DNA from: Cinclus cinclus
Taxonomy: Eukaryota; Chordata; Aves; Passeriformes; Cinclidae
Assembly (NCBI RefSeq): GCF_963662255.1
Contig: NC_085053.1
Coordinates: 2,790,001-2,854,000, forward strand
Length of the DNA: 64,000 nucleotides
Direction: 5' to 3'
Position numbers and translations under genes: made by a program. A model generated the notes under the pieces. That model did not search any database and was not told the DNA's origin. It worked only from the letters and a program-made list of their open reading frames with translations. This document shows positions 1-12,268 of the stretch, piece after piece (position 1 is the stretch's first letter; the number at the start of each line of letters is the position of its first letter).

Positions 1-1119
1 GCCAAAGTGGGATATCTGGGAGGTTTTCAACACGTCCCCAGGTACCTCACTACCACTCTGCAGCACAGAGTGGAGCAGACGTACCCAGACCCCTCCCAAA
101 ACACTTCCCAGGCCACCAATTGAGTGACCCTGGCTTTTCATTCTACGAACAGGCAAGGAGGTGACCACAGCAGCTACTGACTAATTACAGTCCCTTCGAT
201 TCAGTCCAGACAAGACACTGCCCTAAACGAATCAATTATTATTTGTAGCTCCCCACCTCCTCCTCCCCCCCACCACCAATGCAGCTTCAGCAGCGATGTC
301 GCTCTTCCCACCTTTCAGCCTTTTAAGCCACTGTTAATTAAGCCCGAGGCTGGGCCGATTGCCAGGAGCAGATCCTCAGCCTTGCCGAGCTCCTGCTCCT
401 GCTCCCCCCAGCCCTCTCCCATCCTTGCCTGCATGGCAAGGCCCCACCCAGCCGAAATGTTCAGGCTCTGGTACCCAGAGCCCGAGGAGAATGGGGAAGG
501 CTGCACCCAGAACTGCCCCTGCATCCCCCGCCTGGATAGGAGCAAGGGGCTGAGGAGGAGGAAGGCAGCCTTCCTCCTCCATTCCCTTAGAGCAGGAATG
601 CACCCCTTACCTGGACACTTCTGCTGGGGCACCAGGCTGTCCCCTGAACATGGAGTTGGCTCTCACCTCTACTCTACATTTGCTGCTGCAGAGAGAGCAG
701 AGCGCAGGATGACCCTGCTGGGAGCCTCTCTCCTGCTCAGACAGTGCTAAAGGATGGGATATTTATGAGAAAGCAGCTCCTTAAGAGAAGATTGAGAGCC
801 AAAAGGAAGTAAAAAAGTCTCTGCCTATGCCAAGAGATGCAGGCTCTGTTTCCCAGGATGTTTATTGCCATTCTCATCTTGACCCTCACCCAGCACGCTG
901 GGATCTGTGAGTCAGGGAGAAGTGTGGCTGATGCCCACATGATTCAACATGGCACAGGGATTCAGAGCCAGCTATGTGGGGCTGTTTGAGTTTTTGTCAA
1001 TGGAGGAAATGCGAGAAGACAGGGAACAGTGGGTGCCAGGACAGGAAGGCATTCGGGATGCACGTGGTTTTACCGAGACAGGCTAAAACTCCTCCGGTCT
1101 CGAGCACAGCTCTGAGAAG
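1..1119. other. Gene-free unique sequence
   Basis: No splice-bounded reading frame, RNA gene or repeat family was recognised here. The stretch is mixed-composition unique DNA with a short C/T-rich patch near 255-280. Open frames of 60-120 codons exist on both strands, but they lack family resemblance and overlap each other, as expected by chance. Confidence 0.5.
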
Positions 1120-1512
1120 GAGCAGCTGGGGGAGATGAGGGGGGCTCAGCCTGGAAAAAAGGAGGCCCAGGAGAAGGAAGACCTTATTGCTCCTGAAAGG
1201 AGGATGTAGCAAGGTGAGGGTCGATCTCTTCTGTCAGGCACAAGGGACAGGACAAGAGGAAACAGCTTCAAGTCACACCAGGGGGATGTTCAGACTGGAT
1301 AATAGCAAAAGTGGCTTCTCCAAAAGCATTGCCAAGCCTCGGAATAGGCAGCCCAGGGAAGTGCTGGAGTCAGCATCCCTGGAGGGATTTGGAAGATGTG
1401 CAGATGTGGCACTTGGGGACACGGCTGAGTGGTGGCCTCGGCAGTGCTGGGTTAATGGTTAAAGTTAACTGGGTTAAAGTTTGAAGGCCTTTTCCAACCG
1501 AAATTATTCCAC
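1120..1512 (+). repeat. CR1 LINE fragment, sense on plus
   Basis: This is the 3' end of a CR1 retroposon. It carries the usual order of landmarks: the 'CAGCCTGGA' block, 'GACAGGACAAGAGGAAAC' near 1,247, the 'GCCCAGGGAAGTG' block near 1,350, 'CATCCCTGGAGG', and an end at 'CCTTTTCCAACC' near 1,490. The 'GGGTTAATGGTT' stretch before the end marks a different CR1 subfamily from the copies ending in 'GGTCCCTTCCAACC'. It is 5'-truncated and non-coding. Confidence 0.85.
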
Positions 1513-1539
1513 TTTTCCACGACTGTCACACCAGTATTG

Positions 1540-1880
1540 CCATCCAAGCCGTCTCCTCGCTTTGCCCTCACCTCTCCCAGCCACGCCGCCACCCCTGCAG
1601 GGCAGGACATGGCCGGACACACGGCGCTGTCCCCTCGGGGGTGACACGTCCCCTCCCTGTGTCACATCCCCCCAGCCTCCCCTCCCTCCGCGGGGCCGCT
1701 GCCGCCGCTCCGGCATTGCCATCTAGTGGCAGCTGTCCCCTCCCTGCGCCCCCCCAGCCTCGGACCCCGGCTGGGCTCCCCTCGGCTCCCCCCTTCGTCT
1801 GAGCCCTTCAGGGATGCTCGGATCAGATGCAAAACCCCGAGCAGCTCCCGCATCCCTTCGCGCAGCCTCGGGCGCCCCGA
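1540..1880. promoter_or_regulatory. Small CpG-rich patch
   Basis: CpG dinucleotides are dense here (for example around 1,690-1,720, with CCGCGGGGCC and GCCGCCGCTCCGG), in contrast to the CpG-poor flanks. It sits directly after a CR1 end and before an A-run. No splice donor or start codon ties it to a transcript, so a promoter role is only possible. Confidence 0.3.
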
Positions 1881-1915
1881 AATCTCCTATCTGTGCGTTG
1901 CTAGCTACAAGCACC

Positions 1916-1941
1916 AAAAAAAAAAAAAAAAAAAAAAAAAA
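1916..1941 (+). repeat. Poly(A) run
   Basis: An uninterrupted run of about 26 A. It could be a simple repeat or the tail of an unrecognised retroposed fragment; no parent gene is recognisable upstream. Confidence 0.9.
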
Positions 1942-2089
1942 GCCAACAAAAAACCACCAACACCGGGAACCAGTGTTAACAGCTTCCTCTGCCAAGCCCC
2001 AGGTTGCTCAGAAAGTCAGAGCTGCTCCTCGGCTTGGAGGGAGCACCAGGCAGGGAACAAGTCCCTGGGGAGAGGCTGAGAGTTGGGGC

Positions 2090-2465
2090 TGTCCAACTCT
2101 GGAGAAGGTTCCAGGGAGAGTTTAGAGTCCCTTCCAGTCCCCTAAAGGGACTCAAGGGAGCTGGAGAGGGTTTTTGGACAAGAGCCTAGAGTGACAGGAC
2201 AAAGGGAAATGGTTTCAAACTGACAAAAATTTCACAAAGTGGAAAGGGATATTAGAAAGAAATTCTTGACTATGATGGAAGACAGTGGGACAGGGTGGCC
2301 AGAGAAGGTGTGGCTGTGCCATCCTTGGAAATGTTCAAGCCAGGTTGGATAGGGCTTGGAATAACCTGGTCCAGTGGAAGGTGCCACTGCCCACAGCAGA
2401 GGGGTTGGAGCAAATGATCTTCAAAATGCCTTCAAACCTGGACCATTCTATGACTCTAATGCAGG
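2090..2465 (+). repeat. CR1 LINE fragment, sense on plus
   Basis: 5'-truncated CR1 3' end. Landmarks are the AAGGGAAATGGTTTCAAACTG block near 2,200, GAAAGAAATTCTT near 2,255, 'CCAGGTTGGATAGGGCTTGG' near 2,340, and a terminal 'GACCATTCTATGACTCTA', close to the CR1 3' octamer tail (ATTCTATG). It is diverged and shows small indels. Confidence 0.88.
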
Positions 2466-4450
2466 GTCTGGAGAGGGAGGACAGGCTCCCCTTCCATGAC
2501 TGATATTCCCAGAAGATGTGATGGACTGCACTCATCTTAGAAAGTGGCTTTTGGCATCCCGATTTATTTTTTAAATATGGCTATGCTGAGATGAAAAAAT
2601 AATTTAATGGAAAAAAAAAATCAAATGAGAATCATCTACAGTGTGCTCTGGCCGAATTTCAAATTTCTGGCCAAATTACTGAGTAGCTGTGACTCACAAG
2701 CGTGTTTATAACCATGCAGGAATGCAAGTTTTTTTCCAGGAACAGTTTCATTACCTGCTGCATTAGAAGGAGGATGTTCTCCCCACTTGCAAAGGAGAAG
2801 TCCTGCTGAGCTGAGCACCTCTGCAGCAGCAGCGAGACAGAAGCCCTGGGCTGGAACAGTTCACCCAGGATGGCATCTCTCTGGAGGAGGGCACCACACC
2901 AGCCTCTGCCTGATGCTCGTCTGTGCAGATGTTGACAGCTGTGGCACAGGCCAGGACAGCCCTGACGGCATTTCTTGTGCCAACAAAGCCCTGCAGAGGC
3001 TCTGCACCACCTCACAGCAAGGCAGCTCTCACCCAAACCAGGGAAAGTGTTTCCTCTCTGCCATCTGCTTCCACTTTCTTTCCAACAACCTCGCCAGGAT
3101 GTGCCTTCTCCAGCTCTGGCAGAGACGGGCACCATCATCCTCACAAGCACCAGGACACCTTCCCAACACCAACCCCCAGGTGGAATTTACAGGCTCAGCG
3201 CTGGGATTTACCCACTGAGGGATCAGAGGGCTGGAAGAGAAGTGAGAGACAGCAAATCTCACACCAGGCTGTGAATTGTGCCTCCAGATTTAAGCCACTG
3301 CCAGCACTTCCTCAGCCTGCCCTGGGCTGCAGCAGCCACTCCAGGTGTCACACGGCAGCCGTGCACAAGAACTGGGATGTGTGAGGCTGGAAGTGGAATT
3401 ATCTGCACGCTGCTGTGATGAAACATTCCCATGTTCACAGACACCGCTGCTTTAATTACCAGGACCCACAAGTCCAGCAGCCAGCCTTGGCATCTTCAAA
3501 ATCAAGAGGAAAACAATCTTGTAAAGCTCTCTTTTGCTGGAATAAGGGAATAATCCTCTGCAAAAGGAGACTCGGGTGGCTGTAGCTCCCCACAGACAAG
3601 CTTTTGCAGGTGATGGAGATGCAGAAGAAGCAGTGCCCCAGCAGCTCTCACCCAGGCTTCCCCCTGCAGCCCCTTCCCAAGACCCCAGCTGCAGCACACC
3701 TTGCATTCCCACCCTAGGGATCCTTTTTCCTAACCTCTCTGTAAGTGTCTGCTTAAGACAATTCAGCCCAAAGCATCTCTGGTCCCATTTCTTAAAATGC
3801 CTGCCAGTTCTCAGCTGCCGAGCACACAAACACTACAGAAACCTGAAGCAAAATGCCACACAAACACGAGTGGAGCAGGTCCCACTCAAGGTTCCCAAAT
3901 CCACAACATCCCACCACAACCCATCAGGGCCCACCAGCCTCCAGCTGCCCTACAGGTGAAAGGTCAGGGTGCTGAGCCACAGCTGTTCAGGGAGCAGCCG
4001 TCCCTTCCCCTCCTCCCCTGCATGCAGATGCTTCGCCGTGATCTGTGGTGACATCTTCCAATGCAAGCAAAGGGCAGACACATTAATGGTGTCTCAAATG
4101 TCATGGGAATTTTTTGATCTTTTTTTTAAAACATTTTTTACATATTTTAATGGTTTTAACATGCATATTTGTAAATTTTTAAGTTTCATAATTGAGCACA
4201 GTTTTGACATTTTCTTAAGCTAAAAAACCAAAAGTCTTAAAAACTTCACAGTTAGAAGCTAAAATGTCTTACATGATTTTGAAAAACTAAATTTTATTTT
4301 AAAATACATCTTATAAATTAAGATTAAACTCATTTAAGGGAGATGTGGCCCCACATTGCTTTGCTGCAGGACTGGGGCAGCTCATGCATCAGAGCCACTG
4401 ATAAAGCAGAACATTGTCACACCTTAAATTAAAGGTGAATTTAGCAACCG
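2466..4450. other. Gene-free interval with AT-rich block
   Basis: No gene is supported. Overlapping frames at about 2.8-3.4 kb on both strands look like chance. The block at about 4,076-4,340 is strikingly AT-rich (long T and A stretches, 'TTTTAAAACATTTTTTACAT') and differs from the CG-balanced flanks; it resembles no repeat I know. Confidence 0.5.
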
Positions 4451-4566
4451 AATTGTGGAATTACAGAATGGATTGGGTTGGGAAGGACCTTTAAAGGCCA
4501 TCTAGTCCAATTCTCCTGCTGTGAGCAGGGGCATCTTCAACTAGACCAGGCTGCTCAGGCCTTTGA
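4451..4566 (-). repeat. CR1 LINE fragment, antisense
   Basis: The plus strand reads the complement of the CR1 3' end: 'GGATTGGGTTGGGAAGGACC', then the 'CATCTAGTCCAA' block and 'CTAGACCAGGCTGCTCAGG'. It is a short truncated copy whose 3' end is at the low coordinate. Confidence 0.88.
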
Positions 4567-6882
4567 ATGATGGCAGGCTGGGAGAAGCTTGAAGGGCAGC
4601 AAAGGAATCTCGAGTCCTGGGCATTTATGGGGACAGAGTAGGGATGTGCATCCAGCCCCACAAAACTCACAGGAGTTGATTTTGGTGCTCGGTCTCACCC
4701 CGTCACTGTGAAACTCAGTGCTTGCTCTAATCCACCCCCACAGGCTGCTCGGGACTTTGTACTCCCCAAAAACACCCAACCAAAACCAAAAGCCACCTTT
4801 GTGGCTGCATGAGAGTACCCAAACTAGCACGGGGGGGTTGCTGACACTTCAGGCAGAGGCAGGTGAGACCCCATCACCCCCAAATCACCGAGCAAAGGGA
4901 CAGCATTGCTTTGCAGTGCTGGCTGCAGGGATGCTCCCCCCAGCCCGACACTGCCCGCTCTCCCCTTTCCTACCTAAACACCCCTCTCCAAGTGCTCCTG
5001 GCAATGAAGAGCTCCTTGGGATAGCTCTGCCTTAGGCCAGGAGGCTTTTGTGGCTCAACTGAAGGGCCCTGGAATACCCACCCATTAATAAATTGCCTGG
5101 AGTGCCCTGCTGCTTTATTTAGCTTTGCCAGCCCGGGCTCTAATTAGCATTTGCAGTCAAATCCTGGTTGCTCTGGGCAGGTGTGCAGCAATCCCACCCC
5201 TCAGAGAACAGCTATCCACCCTCCCCTGCTTTGCCATCATGTTAAAGCAAATTTCCATCCCTGCTTCCAACCCCCAAATCCCTCTCCACAACTTCTCCCC
5301 TCAGCCAAAAGCTGTAGAGCATCCCAGCCTCACACTAAGCGAGCTGGCAGGAGGTGAGATCACACCTTTCCATCCTCCTCCGCCTCAGACAGGTCCAGCT
5401 TTGGGCAAGGCACTTCCAGAGAGGTCCACTTGAGAAGATCCAATGGGGGAAAAATAGGGATATTTGAGAATGGCCCTGCCCAAAATACTGGGACTGAGCA
5501 GCACGGAGAGCAAAGAGATGAGGAAGGGGCAGGCAGAGATCCGGGGGGGTAGTCCCCTTCTTGACACCAAAGCCCTGCAAGAGCCAGACACCAAGCTACC
5601 AAATTTTACATGTGTGTGGGAACAAGCTCAGAAAAGACATCCCCAGAGCTATCCATAGACAGCCAACAGCAAAAAAAACTCACTTCTAGCCTGTCAAAAG
5701 GTTGGAGGGGGATTTCTAAAAGCATTTTTTCAACCGCTGCACTACCCAAAGCAAAAGAAATGCCCCAGCATCCTCATGGCTCCTCTGGCACAACAGAGCT
5801 AGCTCCAGCCTAAGCCAGCAGGAGATTTTCTTCTCCCTTAGACCTCCTCTTCACCCCTCCAAGAGGCAGGTCCATGCCTGAGGACCACCCAGTCCTTCCT
5901 CTGATCCTCTGCCTGCCCTGCAAGGCTCAAGTTGGATAAACACAGCAAAAGACCCACTGCCAGGGAGTGGGATGACAGAGGAGTCTCCTTCCTGCTTTTG
6001 GGCTGCAAATTCCCCCTGCAATAAAAAGAAAGCTGGACCAGAAATCCACCAACTCCATCTCCAACCTAATGAAGCCAAACTCCCAGGGTCAGCTTTCTCC
6101 AAAGCAACCTTGCTAGCAAACAGGGCTTTGACAAAACTACATTGTCAGGAGAAGTGCCAGGAGAAGATGGAGCTGTTGAAAAATTTTTTTCCAGCAGGTC
6201 TGAACTTGCACTGAGCAGCTGATGCTCAAAACAGCCGGAGAAGCTCCATCCCTGGCACGCAGCCAGGAAGGAGATGCTGCTTCCCTCTCCCAAACCTGTG
6301 AAAGAGAAAAGGCCAAAGAGCAAAACCTCTCTCTGAGAGCTCCTCAGTGCTGGGAGGTGTGAAAAAACGTCCCCCTTGCTGCAGCGACAGGCAGGCAGCA
6401 GCTCAGCAGCCTCTGTGAAGGCAAACACCCTCAGCAGCCAAGGCTGAGCACGGCTCCTGAGATTCCTCAATGGGAAAAAGTTCATTGAAGAATTTTTAGG
6501 CTTAATTCCGCCCAAGAAAATGCACAGAAAAGAAAGTAGCAGCATATCAGGTACTGTCTCACGAGCTGTGGAGGGGTGGGGGGGAAAGCAATACCTGTGA
6601 AGCTCCTCTGAGGACAAACAAAGGAGTTGGGATTTGTAGCAGAGCTCACGGAGATGATGCAGGTTTCATCACAGCATCATCCACCGTGGTGGTGTGCTCC
6701 AAGCTTCCCACCAAACAAGCTGGCTGGCATCATCCAGGGAAGATGGGAGAACACCAGCTCTTTCAGGTGGATTTTGGGAAGGACAGTGCCCCACTGACCT
6801 CCTTCCCCATGGCTGGGATAAGCACCAGAACATCTGAAAGCTGCTTTAGTACAACTTCAGGGACCTTCCTGAGGTTTTGCAG
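4567..6882. other. Gene-free interval
   Basis: No gene, RNA or known repeat was recognised. A small A/T-rich patch at about 5,085-5,170 contains CTAATTAGCATTTGCA, a homeodomain- and POU-like composite site, in otherwise ordinary DNA. Several 60-180-codon frames overlap on both strands without splice sites or family resemblance. Confidence 0.45.
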
Positions 6883-7078
6883 GATCATGGAATGGTTTGT
6901 GCTGCAAGGAAGCTCAAAGATCCTCTTGTTCCAACTCCCTGCTATGGACAGGGACATCTTCCACCAGACCATGCTGCTCCAAGGCTGGCTTTGGACAACT
7001 TCAGGGATGGGACATCCACAACTTCTCTAAGCCACCTCTGCCAGGGCCTCACAACCCTCAGTCGAGAAAAAGCCATTT
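6883..7078 (-). repeat. CR1 LINE fragment, antisense
   Basis: Complement of a CR1 3' end: 'ATCATGGAATGGTTTGTGCT' at the low end, then 'GACAGGGACATCTTCCACCAGACC', 'GCTGCTCCAAGGCTGGC' and 'TTCAGGGATGGGACATCCAC'. It is truncated inside the region corresponding to the CR1 3'UTR. Confidence 0.88.
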
Positions 7079-7484
7079 TGGGAGTGTGAAGCCGGCCATC
7101 CTCTATATTTTAAAATGGAAAATGTTGAGTGAAATGAAAAATAAGTGTTGATCAAACTAGATACCCCCTGAGGTCCCCGAATTAACCTATTACACTGTCA
7201 CCCCTGAAATACAAACAATGTGTGAGGGAGGAGGGGTGAGGCAAGTACTACACCTAAGAAATTGAGAGTAGTAAATAACATTAACCCTACAAACTGGAGA
7301 CGCTGGAAAATGCCTCTGTCACAAACACTTCCCAGCCAGCCTCCCATCAGAATCACACAGGGACAGCTGGGGACTGCCTGGGAAAGGGGAAGACACTGAA
7401 TTATTCCAGGGGAGGGAAAGGACAAGGATGCAAACGAGCAGGAAATATCAGAAGTTTCGGTGCCTGCAGGCTGCATGGAATCCT

Positions 7485-8218
7485 GCTCCACCAGTACAGA
7501 GAGACGCTAAAAACCAGGGACTGCTGAAGCAGAGAGCTGTGCTGCCATCCAGAGGGACCTCAGCAGCCTGGAGCAGCAGCAGAGGAGCAGCAGGGAGTTC
7601 AGCTCCACGGCAAGCACCAAGCCCTGCACTTGGGGAAGAACATATCCAGTGCTGGCTGGGAAGGGGCTGCGCAGGGAGAGCCCCAAAGCACCTGGTGGCC
7701 ACCAGCACAGTGCTCTTGAAAAAAGTGGGCCAGCAGCCCCCTGGGGTGTGTTAGGCAAAGCCAGTGGGTCGAGGAGGTGGCCTGTCCCCTCCATTTAGCC
7801 CTGGTGACACATCCAGAGTGCTGTGCCCCACAGGATAGGAGACATGGGCTACTGGAGCAACTTCAGCCAAGGTGACTGAAGGACAGGAGCTGGAGAGCTG
7901 GGGCTGCTCTGCCTGGCTGGAAGAGGCTCAGAGAGGATGTGATCAATGCACAGAGCACCTGAGAGTGGGGGAAGAGGCAGAGCTGCTCTCTGTAGCACCC
8001 AGAGACTGCACTAGAGGCAACAGGCACAAAGTGCAATAAAACAAATTCTGCCTGTACAGAGGAATTAACTTTTTTCACTGTAAGGGGAACTAAACATTTG
8101 GGACAAGCTACCCAGAGAGGCTGTGGACTCTCCATATTTGGAGAAACTCAGAACCCACCTGAACATGCTACTGGGAGAAACTTAGAGGACTGTGGAGCCT
8201 GCTCAGGTGACCCTGCTT
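7485..8218 (+). repeat. Longer CR1 LINE fragment, sense on plus
   Basis: The longest CR1 piece in the window. It begins in the distal part of the degraded CR1 reverse-transcriptase region ('GCTGCCATCCAGAGGGACCT' near 7,540, 'CCAAGCCCTGCACTTGGGGA' near 7,618) and continues through 'CCAGAGAGGCTGTGGACTCTC' near 8,110 to 'CAGGTGACCCTGCTTGA' near 8,203. That ending matches a CR1 subfamily whose terminal segment has been lost here. Frames are broken and no protein can be made. Confidence 0.75.
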
Positions 8219-11191
8219 GAGGTTCTTTGCCACTTCAGTGCCTCACAATAATTCTTTGTTTCTGAGCCATGGCCAGCCCCAAGCTAAGGGAGAAGCTCTT
8301 TCCAAAGGCTGGTTCCTGGAAAGCACAGACCACGGTTTGAACACTGCTCCAAGATGTGCTAACAAAGCTTCCCAACACCTGCAGCTGAGATTCCAGTGAG
8401 GGAAGCAGGAGCTGCCAGGATGCAGTGGCAAAACAAAAGGCAGCAGCTCCTGAGCAGAGGCATGTCCTGGGAACCACCTTGTCCTTCCATGCCCAGCTCC
8501 TAAGGAGCTCCCTGGAACCACTTCTGAGCCTGCACTGGCTCAGCCACGCAGGAAGGCTCGAACTGTCCCCGAGTGCCCACCCCTCTGGCAGCCCTTGGGA
8601 GGCTCTGCAGTCACCGGAATTAACTCAGGGAATTCCTGCAGGGTGTGCCAGAAACCCGGGCTTTGAGGAAATTCAGCGAAGGATGCTGCTATTTCCATGC
8701 TGTTGCCAGGATATTCAGTGGAACTGGAGTTCATGCCAGGTCGAAAAACAAACTCCTCCTCAGGATGCAAACCTCGGTCTGCACTAAAGGGAAGCAGGGA
8801 GAGCACAGGGAGGTTCAGGGCAGATACCTTTTGGAGAAATGTTTTTCTGCTGCTCAAGGCAAGGTACCATGACAAAAGCCATATTTCAGTGCACCCATTG
8901 CCAGGTTTGGCACATCCACAGTGCTTTTCACTGCCTGCATTGCTGCTGATGCAGGGTAAAACATAAGCAGGCAGGGCCACGTTAACAAAGAGACACTCCT
9001 TAGGCTCAGAGAAGTTAATTGCTTTGCAGGGAGTTGTAGAAGACTTGGGAGCATGGGTGGATCTACAAGAAGGATCCTCCCAGGTACACAATTCCCAGCA
9101 TCATCTGCCACCGAGATCTCAGGGCTTTGACCTGCAGAGCCCCCAGAGCTCCTGCCAGCTGCCTGAGCTGCCCCAACCCTATTTTCCAGCCCTCCCAAAG
9201 CCCTGGGATCATGGCAACAGACATCTGAAGAGGAGCCCCTGGTGGAGAAAGACAGACCCAGATGGTGCTGGAGAATATGCTGGGAGGCAGCAACGAAGCT
9301 GGCAGCCCAGCACATACCAAAAGGGTCCTTTGTCTCATTCAGCACCAGTAAAACAAATAAATAAATAAAGGGGGAAAAGGATGTAAGGGGAAAAAAGATC
9401 TGCTTCATTTGTAATCTGGGATGCAGAGCGTGCACATAACCAGGCAGAGGCTGCCAAGTTGTAAAAAGCCACTGAGATCTGTGAGCAACACCCTGTGTGT
9501 TTGCAGCCTGCTCTGTTCTCTCCCTGCTTCCCATCCAACCGTGCCGAGGCAGAGCTGCAGGAACGCTCCAGCCCCAGAGGCTCCCCTCGACTGAGCCAGA
9601 CTGCAGCACAGAGCTCCCTGCACCAGGAGCTTGCAAGGTCTCCTCCTGGGAGCTCCCTAGGCTCCAAAGAAAAGGAGACCTTGCAAATCCACAGCACCAG
9701 AGATGTGAATTAAGGCGATCCGAGGCAGGACATCACTTTTATTTACAATATCCTGACATTACACTCAGACCCTCCACCCATCGCTCAGGCGCTCAAAGGC
9801 GGAATTACAGCATCCCACCTTCACACTGTGCCACGAGTCTGCTGCTTTCCCCCCAGTCTCCTCCATTCCATGTCCAACATCTGCCTGGAATCTGGCTTTT
9901 CCATGCATCCTGCCTGTAAATATCAGCCCAAAATGAGGGCACAGCTTGCATTCCCCAAATTTCACAAGGTGAGCTTAACAAATCCCCAAGCACATGTGGG
10001 TTTCAGCGATGAAAAGCAGGGTTGGGTTTTGTGTGATTCAAATTCAGCCTGAAGATTTTCTGGGATGTGCTCCCCGTGTGGCTCTGCCTGTCCTTACCAT
10101 CAGCTAAGGAAGCAGTTGCTCCTCCTGGAGAAACCACGGGAGGTTCCCTGTTTGCTTATTTTGACTAAGAGCTTTTCTTTTGAGCTCTCTCTAAGCTTGA
10201 CATTATCCAAAGGATGCATCCAGAGCAAAGGCAGCAGTGATTCAACCTTGGAGCACTGCAGATCTTTCCAGATACCTCCATCCCTGACCCCAGTGTGTGT
10301 ATGAAGGGCAGGGCAGCAGGATGGGACTCGGGAAAAATGGAATTTAGTGTCTGCCCAGGGCAGAAGTCCCTCAGACAAGAGCAAGGTGGGCTGGTACATT
10401 GATTTTTCACCATAAAGTTAATCCTTCCCCAGAGCCACTGCCCCACAGGCACTCCATGTTTTCTGTTCTCTGCCTCAGTTTCCTCCTGGAAAAATATTAA
10501 AAAACACCACATGAAAAGAGTATTTTCATTTTAAGCTTCCATTTTTATTCTACCTGTGGGATTGTTTCACTTGCAAAAGGCAAAAAGAAGGCACCAGAGG
10601 TGGAGGTTTACTGAGGGTCATACTTGTCAATACTGGTGAGCACAAAAAAAAAGCCTTTCTTCACTACCCTCAGAGCAAACCAGATGGAGAGCAGCTAAAC
10701 AACATCTGGCTACACACCAGGAATGCCACATCTGCAAAGACAGGGCTGCTCCAGGGGAACAGAGGGCTCGTGCAGCAGAACAGAGGCACATGCAGCATCT
10801 TTCTCTGTGCCCACCACCCTGCAGACCACCCAGCCAAAGCCTGCAGCTACTCAGACATTTTCCATGGCTCCCATGTCCCATTCAATGCCCACCACGATGC
10901 TGGAGCTATGGGGGAATACCCCCCCTCACTGCTAACCAGAACCAGACTGCCTCAGTGAAAGCCCCAGGGTGATCCAAGGCATATGAGATGAGCCCTTCTG
11001 AAAATGAAATCACAGGGAAATTGCATTATTACTAATAAAATTACACATAAGGAAATTAATTTGCTTTTTCTCCCCAGTAGGTATCCATCTTTTCCCAGAA
11101 AGCATCCTTGGCACTGGGGTTACTAGCTCTGCACACCTACCTGGGATTCGGCAAAGCTTTTGGGAGAACATTGCATGGTTTGTCCCAGAAG
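8219..11191. other. Gene-free interval
   Basis: No splice-supported exon, RNA gene or recognised repeat. Frames up to about 260 codons (minus strand near 8.9-9.6 kb) show no family motif and overlap other open frames, so they are treated as chance. A short AAAT-type run lies at about 9,354-9,370. Confidence 0.45.
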
Positions 11192-11472
11192 GAATGAATG
11201 GTTTGGACTGGAAGGGACCTTAAAGACCATATTGTTTCAGCCTCCCTGACATAGGCAGGGCCACCTTCCACTTGACCAGGTTACTCCAAGCCCCACCCAA
11301 CCTGGCCTTGAACAGTTCCAGGGGTGGGGCAGCCACAGCTTCTCTGGGCAAGCGGTGCCGGGGCCTCAGCACCCCCACAGTCAAGAATTCTTAACCTTAA
11401 ACCGACTCACTTTCAGTTTAAAGCCATTCTCCCTCGTCCTGCCACTGCATGCCCTTATCAAAACTCCCTCTT
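11192..11472 (-). repeat. CR1 LINE fragment, antisense
   Basis: Complement of a CR1 3' end. It starts with 'GAATGGTTTGGACTGGAAGG' near 11,195, continues through 'CACTTGACCAGGTTACTCCA', 'CCTTGAACAGTTCCAGGGG' and 'CCTCAGCACCCCCACAGT', and ends in the region complementary to the 'GGACGAGGGAGAATGGCTTT' block near 11,440. It is a moderately diverged, 5'-truncated copy. Confidence 0.9.
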
Positions 11473-11969
11473 CCGATGTTTGAGTCTGATGTTAAAGCAG
11501 GAGCCTCTGGCATGTGGATTTTGCAGGTTGATGGGGCAGCAGGGCACAGAAGTCTGGGAAAGGAGCAGATCGAGCCCCTTGGTGCTCCCCAACTTCCCAG
11601 GAAGGGGCCTGGCAGAGGCAGGGAGTGGGGCCCTCTGGTCCTCAGTGGGACAAGGGGGCTGCAAAGCCCAAGGGCCAGAGCCCATTGTCCTCCCCAGCAT
11701 CAGAGGCTTCCCAGAAATCCATCACAAAGCGGGATGAAGTGACAAACCAAATCACCCAGGAGCTGGGAAATGCAAGGACAGGACCCTTGAAGCCTGGGGA
11801 AGCATCCTGCTAAACCACATCGGGATGGAGGCACGGTGTTAAAGACAGAAATACGGGGCTCTGTGTTTGAGCCGCTGCTGGATGGAGCTGAGAGCAGCTG
11901 GGGGGACACATCCCACCACCAGGAGCAGGAAGGGCTCCATCTCCACATCCCTGCCACCAAGCAGAGCTG
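11473..11969. other. Gene-free interval
   Basis: Ordinary unique DNA between a CR1 copy and a candidate regulatory cluster. No coding or RNA feature is supported. Confidence 0.45.
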
Positions 11970-12180
11970 TGGAGCTGCAGGCATTAATTAGCGAGCGGGC
12001 TGCGCTCCTCCAGCCGACAATTAACGAGGTCACCCCTCTGCTTCCTGCCCTGCCATGATTTATTCATCTGGCATCCCCAGCGGGCTGCAAAAGATAACGA
12101 GGCACCGAGCGCCTGCCGAGCCCATATGGCAATTTATTTCCCCTGCAAAGCTGCCTGAGTCACTGGCCAGGAGGTTCCCC
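11970..12180. promoter_or_regulatory. Candidate enhancer-like cluster
   Basis: A non-coding stretch with several intact binding-site consensuses close together: TAATTA (11,985-11,990, homeodomain), AGATAA (12,092-12,097, GATA), CATATG (12,123-12,128, E-box) and TGAGTCA (12,156-12,162, perfect AP-1), in DNA that keeps CpGs although it is not a CpG island. Such sites are short and occur by chance. The density and lack of repeats make a cis-regulatory role plausible, but it is an inference. Confidence 0.3.
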
Positions 12181-12250
12181 GGGCACAAAAGGGATGAGCA
12201 CAGAGCTGAGAGGGCCGGGGAGAGCCTGCCTCAGCCATGGGCTGCTCTCC

Positions 12251-12268
12251 AAAAAAAAAAAAAAAAAA
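12251..12268 (+). repeat. Poly(A) run
   Basis: An 18-base A homopolymer with no retroposed gene recognisable beside it. Confidence 0.9.
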
